DNA of 64,000 bases, taken from NCBI GenBank assembly GCA_947493945.1, contig CANLSR010000002.1, forward strand, positions 489,762-553,761, written 5' to 3'. Below the pieces are notes generated by a model, which was given only the letters and a program-made list of their open reading frames with translations, was not told the origin of the DNA and made no database searches. The translations under genes were made by a program, and so were the position numbers. Origin of the DNA: an uncultured bacterium. GTDB taxonomy: Bacteria; Bacteroidota; Rhodothermia; Rhodothermales; Rubricoccaceae. Shown here piece by piece: positions 52,188-60,775 of the stretch (positions within the stretch are counted from its first letter, which is position 1; each line of letters begins with the position of its first letter).

Positions 52188-52559
52188 ATGCGCCTCCTCA
52201 CCGCCCTCCTCGTCGTCGCCGCCGCCGGCTGCGCCTCGCCCGAGGACGACGCCGTCGTCGTGACGGGCCCCGACCCCGTCGTCGAATCGACGCCCGCGAC
52301 CGACCCCGCCGCGCAGACCACGTACGCGTGCGAGAGCGGGGCCACGGTCGTGGCCTCCTACCCGACCGACGACACGGCCGTCGTGGAGTACGAGGGGCAG
52401 ACGCTCCAGATGGAGATCGCGGTCTCGGGCAGCGGCGCCCGCTACGTGGGCGACGAGCTCGAGTGGTGGACGGAGGGGACGGACGGGGGCACGCTCTTCC
52501 GCCACAACAGCGACGGCACGAGCGGGGAGCTGGTCGAGCAATGCGAGGTGCCGGCCTAG
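52188..52559 (+). CDS. MliC-like lipoprotein (C-type lysozyme inhibitor family)
   Basis: The 123-residue protein has a signal peptide with lipobox AAAGC. The mature domain contains YACESGATVVASYPTDDTAV and EYEGQTLQMEIAVSGSGARY, then ELEWWTEGTDGGTLF, the MliC/YdhA pattern where an initial C and a final C (EQCEVP) form a disulfide. Such proteins block host lysozyme or have an envelope-related role. Its presence in the quinone gene run is unexplained. Confidence 0.78.
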   Translation: MRLLTALLVVAAAGCASPEDDAVVVTGPDPVVESTPATDPAAQTTYACESGATVVASYPTDDTAVVEYEGQTLQMEIAVSGSGARYVGDELEWWTEGTDGGTLFRHNSDGTSGELVEQCEVPA

Positions 52560-52624
52560 CCCGGGAGGGGCCGCGACGCGTTCTAGACACGGGCCTCGAA
52601 ACGGACGGAGGTGGCTGAAACCGT

Positions 52625-53443
52625 ATGGGTGCACTGCTCACGCTTCTGCTGTTCGTCGCGCTCTCGGTGCTGATCAACCAGGTCGCCGCCAAGGCGCTCA
52701 TGTTGACCGGCCTGTCCGAGGACGTGGCGCGCTTCCAGGCCCGGTCGGTCTCCACCGGCACGGGCTTCACCACCTCGGAGTCGGAGCACATCACGAGCCA
52801 CCCGGCCCGCCGCCGGATCGTGATGACCCAGATGCTCCTGCACAGCGCGGGGCTGGTGACGATCCTCGGCACGGGCATCCTCTCCTTTGTAGAGCCGTCG
52901 GGCACGACCGTCGTGCTCCGGCGGATGCTGCTGCTCGTGACCGGCGTGGCGGCCCTGTTCGCGCTGTTCAGGAGTCGGCGGTTTGGCCGCGCGCTCGACC
53001 GCCTGATCGAGCACGTCCTGCGGCGCTACACCACGCTCACCGTGCGCGACTACGAGGCGCTGCTCCACCTTAGCGAGGGGTTCCGGGTGGTCCGCTTCGA
53101 GGTCGAAGAAGGGACCTGGCTGGCGGGCCGGACGCTCCGGGAGCTGGACCTGCCGGAGGAGGGCGTGACGGTGCTCTCGATCCTGCGCCCCGACGAGACG
53201 GCGGCCGTCGTCCCCCGCGGGTCGTACCGCCTCCACGTCGGCGACTCGCTCGTCCTGTACGGGAAAGAAGACCGGGTGGCGGAGCTGAGGGGCCGACCGC
53301 GCGGCCGCCCCGGCGAGGGGGCGCGGGCCGAGGCGCAGCACGAGCACGCCCAGACGGAGCGCCAGCAGGACGCCGAGCAGCAGGCGTACGAGAAGGAGAA
53401 GGCCCAATCGGCACGCCAACCACCGGCCTCTGACGCCGACTAA
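52625..53443 (+). CDS. Membrane protein with RCK_C (TrkA-C) ligand-binding domain
   Basis: The 272-residue protein has three hydrophobic segments (LLTLLLFVALSVLINQVAAK, MTQMLLHSAGLVTILGTGIL, MLLLVTGVAALFALFRSRRF). It then has an RCK_C domain: FEVEEGTWLAGRTLRELDLP, GVTVLSILRPDETAAVVPRG, SYRLHVGDSLVLYGKEDRVA. A charged Gln/Glu-rich tail ends it. RCK_C domains bind nucleotides or ions and gate K+ channels and transporters. No selectivity filter is visible, so it is a regulator or transporter accessory rather than a channel. Confidence 0.82.
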   Translation: MGALLTLLLFVALSVLINQVAAKALMLTGLSEDVARFQARSVSTGTGFTTSESEHITSHPARRRIVMTQMLLHSAGLVTILGTGILSFVEPSGTTVVLRRMLLLVTGVAALFALFRSRRFGRALDRLIEHVLRRYTTLTVRDYEALLHLSEGFRVVRFEVEEGTWLAGRTLRELDLPEEGVTVLSILRPDETAAVVPRGSYRLHVGDSLVLYGKEDRVAELRGRPRGRPGEGARAEAQHEHAQTERQQDAEQQAYEKEKAQSARQPPASDAD

Positions 53444-53488
53444 ACCGCGGCACGTCACCCCCTTTGTTTCCCACTCACTCCCTCTGAC

Positions 53489-54430
53489 ATGTCTTTCCAA
53501 ACGCCCGGCCTCCACCACGTCACCGCCACAACCGACGGCGACCAGGAGGACCTCGACTTTTTCGCCGGCACGCTCGGCCTGTCCCTCATCAAGCAGACCG
53601 TCAACTTCGACGACCACGACGTCTACCACTTCTACTACGCCGACGCCGCCGGCACGCCGGGCAGCGTCATGACCACGTTCCCGTACGGGAGCAAGGACGT
53701 ACGCCAGGGGACGGACGGCGTCGGCATCACGAGCCTGGTCGTGTTCTCGGCGCCGGCGGGCTCGCAGGCGTTCTGGGAACAGCGGTTCGCCGAGCGCGGC
53801 GTCGCGAGCGAGGCGGGCCAAGCGATGGGGCGCCCGGCGCTCTTGGTCCAGGACCCGTCCGGCCTGCCGCTGGCGGTCGCGTTCGGCGACGACGACCGCG
53901 ACGGCGCGCCGGGCCTGGACGCCGACGTGGCGCTCCGCGGCGTGCTGGGCGTGCAACTCCGCGTCCGAGAGGCGGCGCCCGTCGCCGCGTTCCTGGCCGA
54001 CGGGTTCGGGATGGAGACCACGCAGACCGAGACGGGCTACCTCGCCCTGGCCCAGGGCGGCGGCCCGGGGCAGATGGTCGAACTCGTCGAGGACGCCGAC
54101 GCGCCGGACGCCAAGAACGGCCTGGGCACGGTCCACCACGTCGCCTTCCGGGCGCGGACGGACGCCGAGCGCGACGCGCTCCACGACCGACTGGCGGCCG
54201 ACGGGGTGAAGGTGACCGAGACGAAGGACCGGTCCTACTTCCGCTCGATCTACTTCCGCGACCGCCAGCGGACCGGCGGCGTGCTGTTCGAGGTGGCCAC
54301 GGACGGCCCCGGCTTCGACCTGGACGAGCCCGCCGGCGCACTCGGCCGCGAGCTCCGCCTGCCGCCCGGCGTGGAGGATGTGGAGGCGGTGCGCGCCAGC
54401 CTGCCCGACATCACGATCCCGACCCCGTAG
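53489..54430 (+). CDS. Ring-cleaving VOC dioxygenase (MhqO-like), paralogue 2
   Basis: The 313-residue protein has two VOC modules with GLHHVTATTDGDQEDLDFFA, GTLGLSLIKQTVNFDDHDVY, HFYYADAAGTPGSVMTTFPY, and later GTVHHVAFRARTDAERDAL and SIYFRDRQRTGGVLFEVATD. Metal ligands HH, VHHVAF and FEVATD are kept. An EPGG site of paralogues reads QRTGG here. It starts 45 bp after the RCK_C gene. Three such paralogues in 7 kb suggest different ring substrates. Confidence 0.9.
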   Translation: MSFQTPGLHHVTATTDGDQEDLDFFAGTLGLSLIKQTVNFDDHDVYHFYYADAAGTPGSVMTTFPYGSKDVRQGTDGVGITSLVVFSAPAGSQAFWEQRFAERGVASEAGQAMGRPALLVQDPSGLPLAVAFGDDDRDGAPGLDADVALRGVLGVQLRVREAAPVAAFLADGFGMETTQTETGYLALAQGGGPGQMVELVEDADAPDAKNGLGTVHHVAFRARTDAERDALHDRLAADGVKVTETKDRSYFRSIYFRDRQRTGGVLFEVATDGPGFDLDEPAGALGRELRLPPGVEDVEAVRASLPDITIPTP

Positions 54431-54525
54431 GCCCGACCGCACACGCTCCCCGACCGTGGCGGAGCGCCCACAGCGGGACCACGCCTCGCGGCCTGTGGCC
54501 CGTACCGCACCCGACTCCCGATCCG

Positions 54526-54978
54526 ATGGCCGACAACCAAGAAACTCCGCGCGTGCCCTACTGGCACCTCTACACCGACGACGGCGGCGTGAGCCGCCAG
54601 CGGCTCTGCCACATGACGGCGTTCGAGCTCGAGTCGATCTCGCCGCCGGCCGACCCGCAGTGGCTGGGCCAAAAGCACCACGACGGGATGACGGTCCTGT
54701 TCACCGTCCTGCCGGTCGGCTGGGTTGGCACGTGGCACGAGAACCCGGCGCCGCAGTGGATCATCCCGGTCTCGGGCGCCTGGTGGGTCGAGTCGATGGA
54801 CGGCGAGCGGCGCACGTTCGGGCCGGGCGAGATCTCGTTCGGCGAGGACCAGGGCACGGTCGAGCGGGACGGCAAGAGCGGGCACCGCTCCGGCACGGCG
54901 GGCGACGAGCCGGCCGTGCTGATGATCGTCCAGTTCGACTCGGAGCGCGACACCCCGACGCCCTGCCGGTTCGACTGA
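54526..54978 (+). CDS. Cupin-like protein
   Basis: The 150-residue protein starts MADNQETPRVPYWHLYTDDG. It shows GMTVLFTVLPVGWVGTWHEN, APQWIIPVSGAWWVESMDGE and RRTFGPGEISFGEDQGT, a beta-barrel with the cupin_2-like GPGEISFGED. A second part ends EPAVLMIVQFDSERDTPTPC. It may bind a metal and a small organic acid. It is between two dioxygenase genes, so it may act on the same substrates. Confidence 0.75.
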   Translation: MADNQETPRVPYWHLYTDDGGVSRQRLCHMTAFELESISPPADPQWLGQKHHDGMTVLFTVLPVGWVGTWHENPAPQWIIPVSGAWWVESMDGERRTFGPGEISFGEDQGTVERDGKSGHRSGTAGDEPAVLMIVQFDSERDTPTPCRFD

Positions 54979-55049
54979 CAAGGTCGCACGCTCTCACATC
55001 TATCCGCACATCCGGGCAGCCCGGCCGGCGTGCTCATCCACACACCCTC

Positions 55050-56018
55050 ATGGAACCCAACGCACACAAGCCCGCCCCGCACGGCATCCACCACGTTACC
55101 GCCTTGGCCGGCGACGCCCAGGAAAACGTCGACTTCTACGTCGGCACGATGGGGATGCGCCTGGTCAAGAAGAGCATCAACCAGGACGCCCCGAACGTCT
55201 ACCACCTGTTCTACGCCGACGCCGTGGGCACGCCCGGCACCGACCTCACCTTCTTCCCCTTCCCCACCGCCAGCCGGGCGAGCGCGGGCGCAGGCCAGGT
55301 CGTCGAGGTCCCGCTGGCGGTGCCCGCCGGCAGCCTGGACTTTTGGCAGGAGCGGCTGGGCGAGCACGGCGTGACGACGGGCGAGGTCGAGACGCGGTTT
55401 GGCGAGCGGGCGCTCCCGTTCCAGGACCCGCACGGGCTCCGGCTGGCGCTGGTCGAGACCGACGACGAGCGCCCGTTCGTGGCGTGGACGCAGAGCCCGG
55501 TCCCGGCCGAGCACCAGGTGCGCGGGCTGCACGCGGTGCGGATCTGGGAGCGCGCGACGGAGCCCACCGAGACGCTGCTCACCGCGGTGATGGGGATGGA
55601 GAAGATCGCTGAGGACGGCGACTGGCAGCGCTACGCGGCGCCGGGCGGCGGCTCGGGCACCTATGCCGACGTCAAAATCGTCGCCGACGCCGCGCCCGGA
55701 CGCGGCGGGGCCGGGGGCGTCCACCACGTCGCCTGGCGGATGCGCGACGACGACCAGGAGGACGCGCTCCGGAGCTACATCGAGCGCGTCGGCCTGCGGC
55801 CGTCCCCGCCCATCGACCGCTTCTGGTTCCGGTCGGTCTACTTCCACGAGCCCGGCGGCGTGCTGTTCGAGCTGGCGACCGACGGGCCGGGCTTCGCGCG
55901 CGACGAGGAGCCGGAGCACTTGGGCGAGACGCTCGTCCTCCCGCCGTGGCTGGAGGCGCAGCGGGAGCAGATCGAGGCCGGTCTTCCGGTCCTGACCACG
56001 CCCCACGTCGGCACCTGA
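55050..56018 (+). CDS. Ring-cleaving VOC dioxygenase (MhqO-like), paralogue 3
   Basis: The 322-residue protein starts MEPNAHKPAPHGIHHVTALA. It has GDAQENVDFYVGTMGMRLVK, HLFYADAVGTPGTDLTFFPF, GGVHHVAWRMRDDDQEDALR and SVYFHEPGGVLFELATDGPG. Metal ligands HH, VHHVAW and FELATD are in place. It is closest in layout to paralogue 1. An aldehyde dehydrogenase gene follows 70 bp downstream and probably takes its product further. Confidence 0.9.
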   Translation: MEPNAHKPAPHGIHHVTALAGDAQENVDFYVGTMGMRLVKKSINQDAPNVYHLFYADAVGTPGTDLTFFPFPTASRASAGAGQVVEVPLAVPAGSLDFWQERLGEHGVTTGEVETRFGERALPFQDPHGLRLALVETDDERPFVAWTQSPVPAEHQVRGLHAVRIWERATEPTETLLTAVMGMEKIAEDGDWQRYAAPGGGSGTYADVKIVADAAPGRGGAGGVHHVAWRMRDDDQEDALRSYIERVGLRPSPPIDRFWFRSVYFHEPGGVLFELATDGPGFARDEEPEHLGETLVLPPWLEAQREQIEAGLPVLTTPHVGT

Positions 56019-56088
56019 ACGCGCGCCGCCTGGCGACCCGTTTCGTCGCGGCACACCGCTACCCCACCCCACCACAACACACGTTCCT

Positions 56089-57555
56089 ATGTCCTCCCCT
56101 GACTCCCACGCCCGCCACTGGATCGACGGCGAGTGGGTCGATTCCGACACCCACACCGACAGCATCGACCCGGCCACCTACGACGTCATCGGCACGTATG
56201 CCGATGGCGGCCAGGCCGAGGCCCAGGCCTGCATCAATGCCGCCCGGCGCGCCTTTACCGAGAGCGACTGGTCGACCAACCGCCAGCTCCGCGCCCGCGT
56301 CCTCAACGAGATGGCCGACCGCTTCGAGGCCGCCACCGACGAGCTCGTCGAGATCCTGTCGCTCGAAAACGGCAAGGTCAAAGACGAGGCGCGGTTCGAG
56401 GTCACGATGGCGCCGTCCAAGTTGCGCTTCTACGCGGCGCTGGCGCTCGCCGAGGGCGGGCGCGCCGTCGAGGTCGCCGCCGGCAAGTACACGACGGTCT
56501 ACCGCGAGCCGATGGGCGTGGCCGGGATCATCGCACCGTGGAACTCGCCGATCATCCTGTTTATCCGCTCGCTCGCGCCGGCGCTGGCGGCCGGGACGAC
56601 CGTCGCCGGCAAGCTGCCGGGCCAGACGGCGCAGACGAACGCGGCGATGTACCGCGTCTTCGCGAGCGTCGAGAGCTTGCCGGCGGGCGTCCTGAACATC
56701 TTCCACGAGTCGGGGCCCGAGGGCTCGAAGGCGCTCGTCGCCTCGCCCGACGTGCCGACGATCAGCTTTACCGGGAGCACGTCGACGGGCGCGGCCATCT
56801 TGGAGGCGGGCGCCCCGATGATCAAGCGGTTCGGCCTGGAGTTGGGCGGCAAGACGCCCCACGTCGTCGCCGCCGACGCTGATCTTGACCAGGCGCTGCC
56901 GGTGATCGTGAAGTCGCTGACCACGTTCGCGGGCCAGTTCTGCATGACCGGCAGCCGGCTCTTGGTCGATCGCTCGGTCTACGACGAGGTCCGCGACCGC
57001 TTGGGCGAGATGATCGCGGCCGTCAAGGCCGGACCGGCCGCCGACTCTGGGAGCGACATGGGACCGCTCATCGACCGACCGAACGTCGAGCGCGTCGACG
57101 AGGTCGTCGAGAAGGCGATCACCGAAGGCGCGACGGTCGTCACGCGCGGCGGTCCGATCACGGAGGGTCCGCTTGCGAAGGGCGCCTTCTACCGGCCGAC
57201 GCTCTTGGAAGTGACCGACTCGAAGATGGACATCGTCCAGGAAGAGACCTTCGGGCCGGTCCTGACGATGCAGGCGTACGACTCCGAGGACGAAGCCGTC
57301 GCGCTCGCCAACGACTCCATCTACGGGCTCGCCGCCGCCGTGTGGTCGACCGACGTCGACCGCCCGCTCCGGATCGCGCGGCGCATCGACGCCGGGACGA
57401 TCTGGATCAACAACTGGGCCGTCATCTACGACGAGAGCGCCGAGGGCGGCTACAAGCGGAGCGGGCTCGGCCGGCTCAACGGCGTGGCCGCGATGGAGGA
57501 CTTTGTCGAGTACAAGACGGTCATCCAGGAGCTTTCCGGCGTGGACCGTGCCTAG
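56089..57555 (+). CDS. Aldehyde dehydrogenase family protein
   Basis: The 488-residue enzyme has APWNSPIILFIRSLAPALAA (cofactor site), TISFTGSTSTGAAILEAGAP, LELGGKTPHVVAADADLDQA (catalytic Glu), TFAGQFCMTGSRLLVDRSVY (nucleophilic Cys) and EETFGPVLTMQAYDSEDEAV. It is of the betaine/benzaldehyde/hydroxymuconic semialdehyde dehydrogenase kind. Placed after a ring-cleaving dioxygenase it would oxidise the semialdehyde produced. It overlaps the next gene by 8 bp. Confidence 0.9.
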   Translation: MSSPDSHARHWIDGEWVDSDTHTDSIDPATYDVIGTYADGGQAEAQACINAARRAFTESDWSTNRQLRARVLNEMADRFEAATDELVEILSLENGKVKDEARFEVTMAPSKLRFYAALALAEGGRAVEVAAGKYTTVYREPMGVAGIIAPWNSPIILFIRSLAPALAAGTTVAGKLPGQTAQTNAAMYRVFASVESLPAGVLNIFHESGPEGSKALVASPDVPTISFTGSTSTGAAILEAGAPMIKRFGLELGGKTPHVVAADADLDQALPVIVKSLTTFAGQFCMTGSRLLVDRSVYDEVRDRLGEMIAAVKAGPAADSGSDMGPLIDRPNVERVDEVVEKAITEGATVVTRGGPITEGPLAKGAFYRPTLLEVTDSKMDIVQEETFGPVLTMQAYDSEDEAVALANDSIYGLAAAVWSTDVDRPLRIARRIDAGTIWINNWAVIYDESAEGGYKRSGLGRLNGVAAMEDFVEYKTVIQELSGVDRA

Positions 57556-58204
57556 TCCGCCGTCCGCCCGCCTCGACGCCGAGGCGGGCGCCGTCGCGGA
57601 GGTCGGCCCGGCCGCGGTCGCCGTCGTGCAGCGCGTGCCCCGACGCGAGCGCGAGCGCTACGAGGCGTGGCTGGCCACGTTCCACCGCGTCGTGGCCGAA
57701 CAGGCCGGCTTCCAGTCGGTCGACGTCGTCCGCCACTCCGAAGGCGACGACGTCCTGTACACCGTCCTGACCCGGTTCGACGGGACGGCGCCGCGCGACG
57801 CGTGGCTCGCGTCGGACGCGCTCGCCGACCTCCGCCAGTCGTTGGGCGAGATCGCCGGGGCGCACCGCGTGCTCCAGCACGGGACGGGCCGCGAGCTGTG
57901 GTTCGACCTGGCGCCGCCGGGCGCGCGCGCGCCGTTCTGGAAGCGGGCCGTTCTCAGCGCCGCCTGCGTCTACCCGCTCTTGCTGATCGCGAACGCAACG
58001 TTGGGCCGGCTGCTCGGCGGCCTGCCCGGGCCGCTGGCGGTGACGGTCGTCGTGCTCTCGTGCGTGCTCACCTACCCCGTGATGCCGCTGGCGACGCGCT
58101 GGGCGCGCCCGTGGCTCTACGGGGCGCCGCCCGCCGGAGGGTTCACCGAGCGGGGTCAGGCCCTGCCACCGTCGGCCGCGCCTCGCTCACGCCTGCCGTC
58201 TTGA
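57548..58204 (+). CDS. Antibiotic biosynthesis monooxygenase-domain membrane protein
   Basis: The 218-residue protein starts at a GTG that overlaps the ALDH stop by 8 bp. The ABM domain (residues about 15-110) reads VAVVQRVPRRERERYEAWLA, TFHRVVAEQAGFQSVDVVRH, GDDVLYTVLTRFDGTAPRDA. Two TM helices follow (AVLSAACVYPLLLIANATLG, PLAVTVVVLSCVLTYPVMPL). ABM proteins include quinol monooxygenases of the YgiN type, which makes a role in quinol oxidation at the membrane likely. A long stem-loop terminates the gene. Confidence 0.85.
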   Translation: MPSPPSARLDAEAGAVAEVGPAAVAVVQRVPRRERERYEAWLATFHRVVAEQAGFQSVDVVRHSEGDDVLYTVLTRFDGTAPRDAWLASDALADLRQSLGEIAGAHRVLQHGTGRELWFDLAPPGARAPFWKRAVLSAACVYPLLLIANATLGRLLGGLPGPLAVTVVVLSCVLTYPVMPLATRWARPWLYGAPPAGGFTERGQALPPSAAPRSRLPS

Positions 58205-58209
58205 ACGGG

Positions 58210-58240
58210 GGACGCCCCGACTCAGGAAAGTCGGCGTCCT
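58210..58240 (+). terminator. Imperfect hairpin after the ABM-domain gene
   Basis: GGACGCCCCGACT and AGTCGGCGTCC pair around CAGGAA with one bulge, a few bases after the stop. It is followed by TAGTCGTCCC. Confidence 0.55.
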
Positions 58241-58295
58241 AGTCGTCCCTCGAACGCGCGTCGTCACCCCTCACCCCTCCGCACCCTCCTGCCGT

Positions 58296-59180
58296 ATGAC
58301 CTTGCACGCCCCCACCGTCGTCGCCGACGGCTTCCGCTGGGCCGAGGGGCCGCTCTGGGTCGACCGACTCGGCGGTTTGTTGGTGAGCGACGTCAAGGCG
58401 AACACGGTCTTCCTGCTCCGTCCGCCAGCCGCCGGCGGCGTGTGGACGCGCGAGGTATTCCTGCGCCCGTCCGGCACCTCCGACCCGCACCCGCCCGGCC
58501 AAGAGCACGGGGCCAACGGCCTGGCCTTGGACGCCGACGGCCGGGTCGTCTTGTGCTCGCACGGCGAGCGCGGCGTGTTCGTGCTGGACGAGGACCGGTG
58601 GACGCGCCGGCCGCTGGCGACGCGCACCGGCGGGCGGCGGCTGAACTCGCCCAACGACGTCACGGTGTGCCCGGTCTCGGGCGCCGTCTACCTGACCGAC
58701 CCGCCGTTCGGGCTCGACGGCGCGTTCGACGACCCGCGCCGCGAGACCGACGTGTGCGGGATCTACCGCGTCGATGCCGCGACCGGCGCCGTGACGCTGG
58801 CCTCGGACGCGCTCTGGGCGCCCAACGGGATCGCCTTCTCGCCCGACGGCCGGGCCGCGTACGCGACCGACTCCCGGCCGCCGCACGGGCGCTGGGTCGC
58901 GTTCGACGTGCGCGCCGACGGCGCGTTCGGCCCGCCGCGCACGCTCCTCGGGGCGCCGGAGGCGACGTTCGAGACCGGGATGCCCGACGGGCTGGCGGTC
59001 GCGGGCGACGGCACGCTCGTCGGCGGCGGGCCGGGCGGCGTCTACGTGTTCTCTCCCGAGGAGGAGTTCCAGGGACGCGTCGACCTCGCGCCGCTGGCGT
59101 CGAACGTGGCGTTCGGGCAGGGCGGCCGGTCCCTGTTCGCGACCGCGGGCGACCGGGTGGTCCGGTTCGAGGTGGACTGA
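58296..59180 (+). CDS. SMP-30/gluconolactonase-like beta-propeller
   Basis: The 294-residue protein has the SMP-30 fold: VADGFRWAEGPLWVDRLGGL (metal Glu in EGP), EHGANGLALDADGRVVLCSH, LNSPNDVTVCPVSGAVYLTD (Asn/Asp ligands), GIYRVDAATGAVTLASDALW, APNGIAFSPDGRAAYATDSR (second Asn and Asp) and ETGMPDGLAVAGDGTLV. It hydrolyses lactones with a divalent metal. In this neighbourhood it may open lactone intermediates of ring degradation. It is the last gene of the rightward run before the partition locus. Confidence 0.88.
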   Translation: MTLHAPTVVADGFRWAEGPLWVDRLGGLLVSDVKANTVFLLRPPAAGGVWTREVFLRPSGTSDPHPPGQEHGANGLALDADGRVVLCSHGERGVFVLDEDRWTRRPLATRTGGRRLNSPNDVTVCPVSGAVYLTDPPFGLDGAFDDPRRETDVCGIYRVDAATGAVTLASDALWAPNGIAFSPDGRAAYATDSRPPHGRWVAFDVRADGAFGPPRTLLGAPEATFETGMPDGLAVAGDGTLVGGGPGGVYVFSPEEEFQGRVDLAPLASNVAFGQGGRSLFATAGDRVVRFEVD

Positions 59181-59330
59181 GACGGAGAGGCCCTCGTGTA
59201 GGCAAGCATGAGGAAGAACGGTCCGTGGACGCCGGCCTAACGCGGGGACGCGTAGTGTCGCAGGCGATTTCTCGCCCCTCCTCTGCCCCCGACTCGGCAG
59301 CCGCGGTAGAAAAAGACGGAAACGGGCAGG

Positions 59331-59370
59331 GGTCTAGGTATCTAGAGTCATAGGGATCTAGGATGATAGG
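59331..59370. repeat. Phased octamer array A (centromere-like)
   Basis: TA steps occur at 59335, 59343, 59351, 59359 and 59367, exactly 8 bp apart, each in a (C/A)TAG context. The same architecture is found at 59993-60027, 60736-60775, 61562-61662 and 62072-62107. Confidence 0.8.
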
Positions 59371-59992
59371 TCTCCGAGCCCGCCCCTATACTGCCCGGCC
59401 GGGACGCGCGCTCAGAAACGCCATCTCCAACGCCCCCAGTGTCAAGGCGAACGTCTGGCACCGACGGCGAGCGGGCGCAGGGGTCCCGCCTCTTCTGAGT
59501 CCGAGCGGGGTGCGCGACCTTGGCCTCGTCCAGCACGAGCCAACGGTGCGCCTTTGGCGCCAGGGGCCTGGGACTGGGCCGAGTTGGAGGCCACGGGCGT
59601 GACCGTCACGTTCCCCTTGCGGAGCGTCACCCACTGGCGGGGCCGGTCATCGAGCCGGCCGTGCACGGACGAGAACACAGCCCGGTGTCCCGACGGCGTG
59701 CGAGAGCTCAATGCCCTGGCCCTGGGTAGCGCCCTTCCCTCCCCCACCAGGTGAGCTGGTGGGCCCGAACGGGTCGCGGTCAGTTCCGGAGAGCTGGCGT
59801 CCGATCCTCGGGCGGGCCCTCCGCCAGCAGGCCGACGGGGCGCAGGGCGGCGGTCGCCGCCAGCGAGGCGCTGAGGTTCACGGTCCGTGAACCGGTCGAA
59901 GCGAGAGGCTTGTCAGATCGGGCCAGGACACTCCGCTGCAACCCACCAAGGCGCTAAGCCCTCACGCCACAGTACGGGGTGGCACTTGATCG

Positions 59993-60027
59993 CGCCTAGA
60001 CACCTACAGGGTTAGACATCTAGGCCA
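59993..60027. repeat. Phased octamer array B (centromere-like)
   Basis: TA steps at 59997, 60005, 60013 and 60021 are 8 bp apart in CCTAGAC / CCTACAG / TTAGACA / TCTAGGC contexts. Another CCTAGAT lies at 60054-60060, not in phase. Confidence 0.7.
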
Positions 60028-60388
60028 ACAGGGACCCGTTGATCCAACCTCGACCTAGATCGGCCGGACGTCCTCTCCACGCTGCTCGCCGGGCGATGCC
60101 GCGATCGGCTCCTCCAACTCGGCGACGCTACCGGGTCAGGAGCCGTTGGCGAGGGGTTCCGCCAGCGCGGCGGCGGCATCCGTGCTCAGACCGACCGCGA
60201 CGACCTGACCTCGTGGAGCGCTGGCGGTGCCGGGCGTTGAGCGGTGTCGAGCCTGCGTGGCAGTCTCGACGTGTAACTGGCGCGAGTGCCGAGTGCCCGC
60301 GCGCTCAGCGCTAGCCCCGCAAGCCCGCCCCGTAGACGGACGTCGCGCGGGGACCGCCGCCGCTGCTGCGCCGCGCCCTCCGTCATGG

Positions 60389-60733
60389 CTACTCGAAGTG
60401 GCGGGCCTGGACGGGGTACGGCTCCCCCCTCCCCTCTTCCAGCTCGGTGACGTACCGTTCGAGGGCCGCGGTCACGACCTCGTTCTGGCTCGTCCCGTCC
60501 GAGTCTTTCACAGCGCGGACCTTCGCCCGGAGCCAGGCGGGCACGTTCCAATTGGCCTGGACCGTCCGGTCGTAGGTGGGGTCGCCGGGCTGGGGGGCCC
60601 CCGGCCGCTTTTCCGCAGGGGCCTTCCTGGCGGACGGCGCCTCAGCAGGAGCATCGGGGCTGGGCGGATCGAACACGCCATCGAAGGCGCCGCCCTGACG
60701 GGCCGGGGTGATGCGGGGCTTGCGCTTGCTCAT
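60389..60733 (-). CDS. Small ParB-like centromere-binding protein (RHH type)
   Basis: The 114-residue protein has a basic N-terminus (MSKRKPRITPARQGGAFDGV), a Pro/Ala-rich linker, and a C-terminal RHH-like domain: TVQANWNVPAWLRAKVRAVK, DSDGTSQNEVVTAALERYVT. RHH proteins next to ParA (like ParG or omega) bind tandem short repeats in plasmid centromeres. The octamer arrays beside and around the gene fit such a target. It follows parA by 35 bp, with array C in between. Confidence 0.8.
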   Translation of the reverse strand: MSKRKPRITPARQGGAFDGVFDPPSPDAPAEAPSARKAPAEKRPGAPQPGDPTYDRTVQANWNVPAWLRAKVRAVKDSDGTSQNEVVTAALERYVTELEEGRGEPYPVQARHFE

Positions 60734-60735
60734 GG

Positions 60736-60775
60736 GATAGAGTGCTATAGGTCTAGGATGCTAGGCGTCTAGTCA
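60736..60775. repeat. Phased octamer array C between parA and the ParB-like gene
   Basis: TA steps at 60738, 60746, 60754, 60762 and 60770, exactly 8 bp apart. The units read GATAGAGT, GCTATAGG, TCTAGGAT, GCTAGGCG and TCTAGTCA. It includes the parA stop and the space upstream of the downstream gene, so binding may also regulate it. Confidence 0.85.

Larger units (their letters stand above)
59181..60388. other. 1.2-kb gene-free region with two octamer arrays
   Basis: No gene is recognised on either strand. Two phased octamer arrays (59331-59370 and 59993-60027) lie here, and GGCTTGTCAGATCGGGCC at 59907-59924 resembles the TTGTCAGA motifs seen elsewhere. The region probably serves as part of the plasmid centromere. 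Confidence 0.5.

Noticed and set aside
54570..56177. 535-codon frame on the - strand
   Set aside because: It is antisense to the cupin and third dioxygenase genes, both of which have clear family motifs.
59442..59747. Leftward frame containing RQWVTLRKGNVTVTP as a gene fragment
   Set aside because: It hints at a structured peptide, but no family can be named and the flanks are low complexity.
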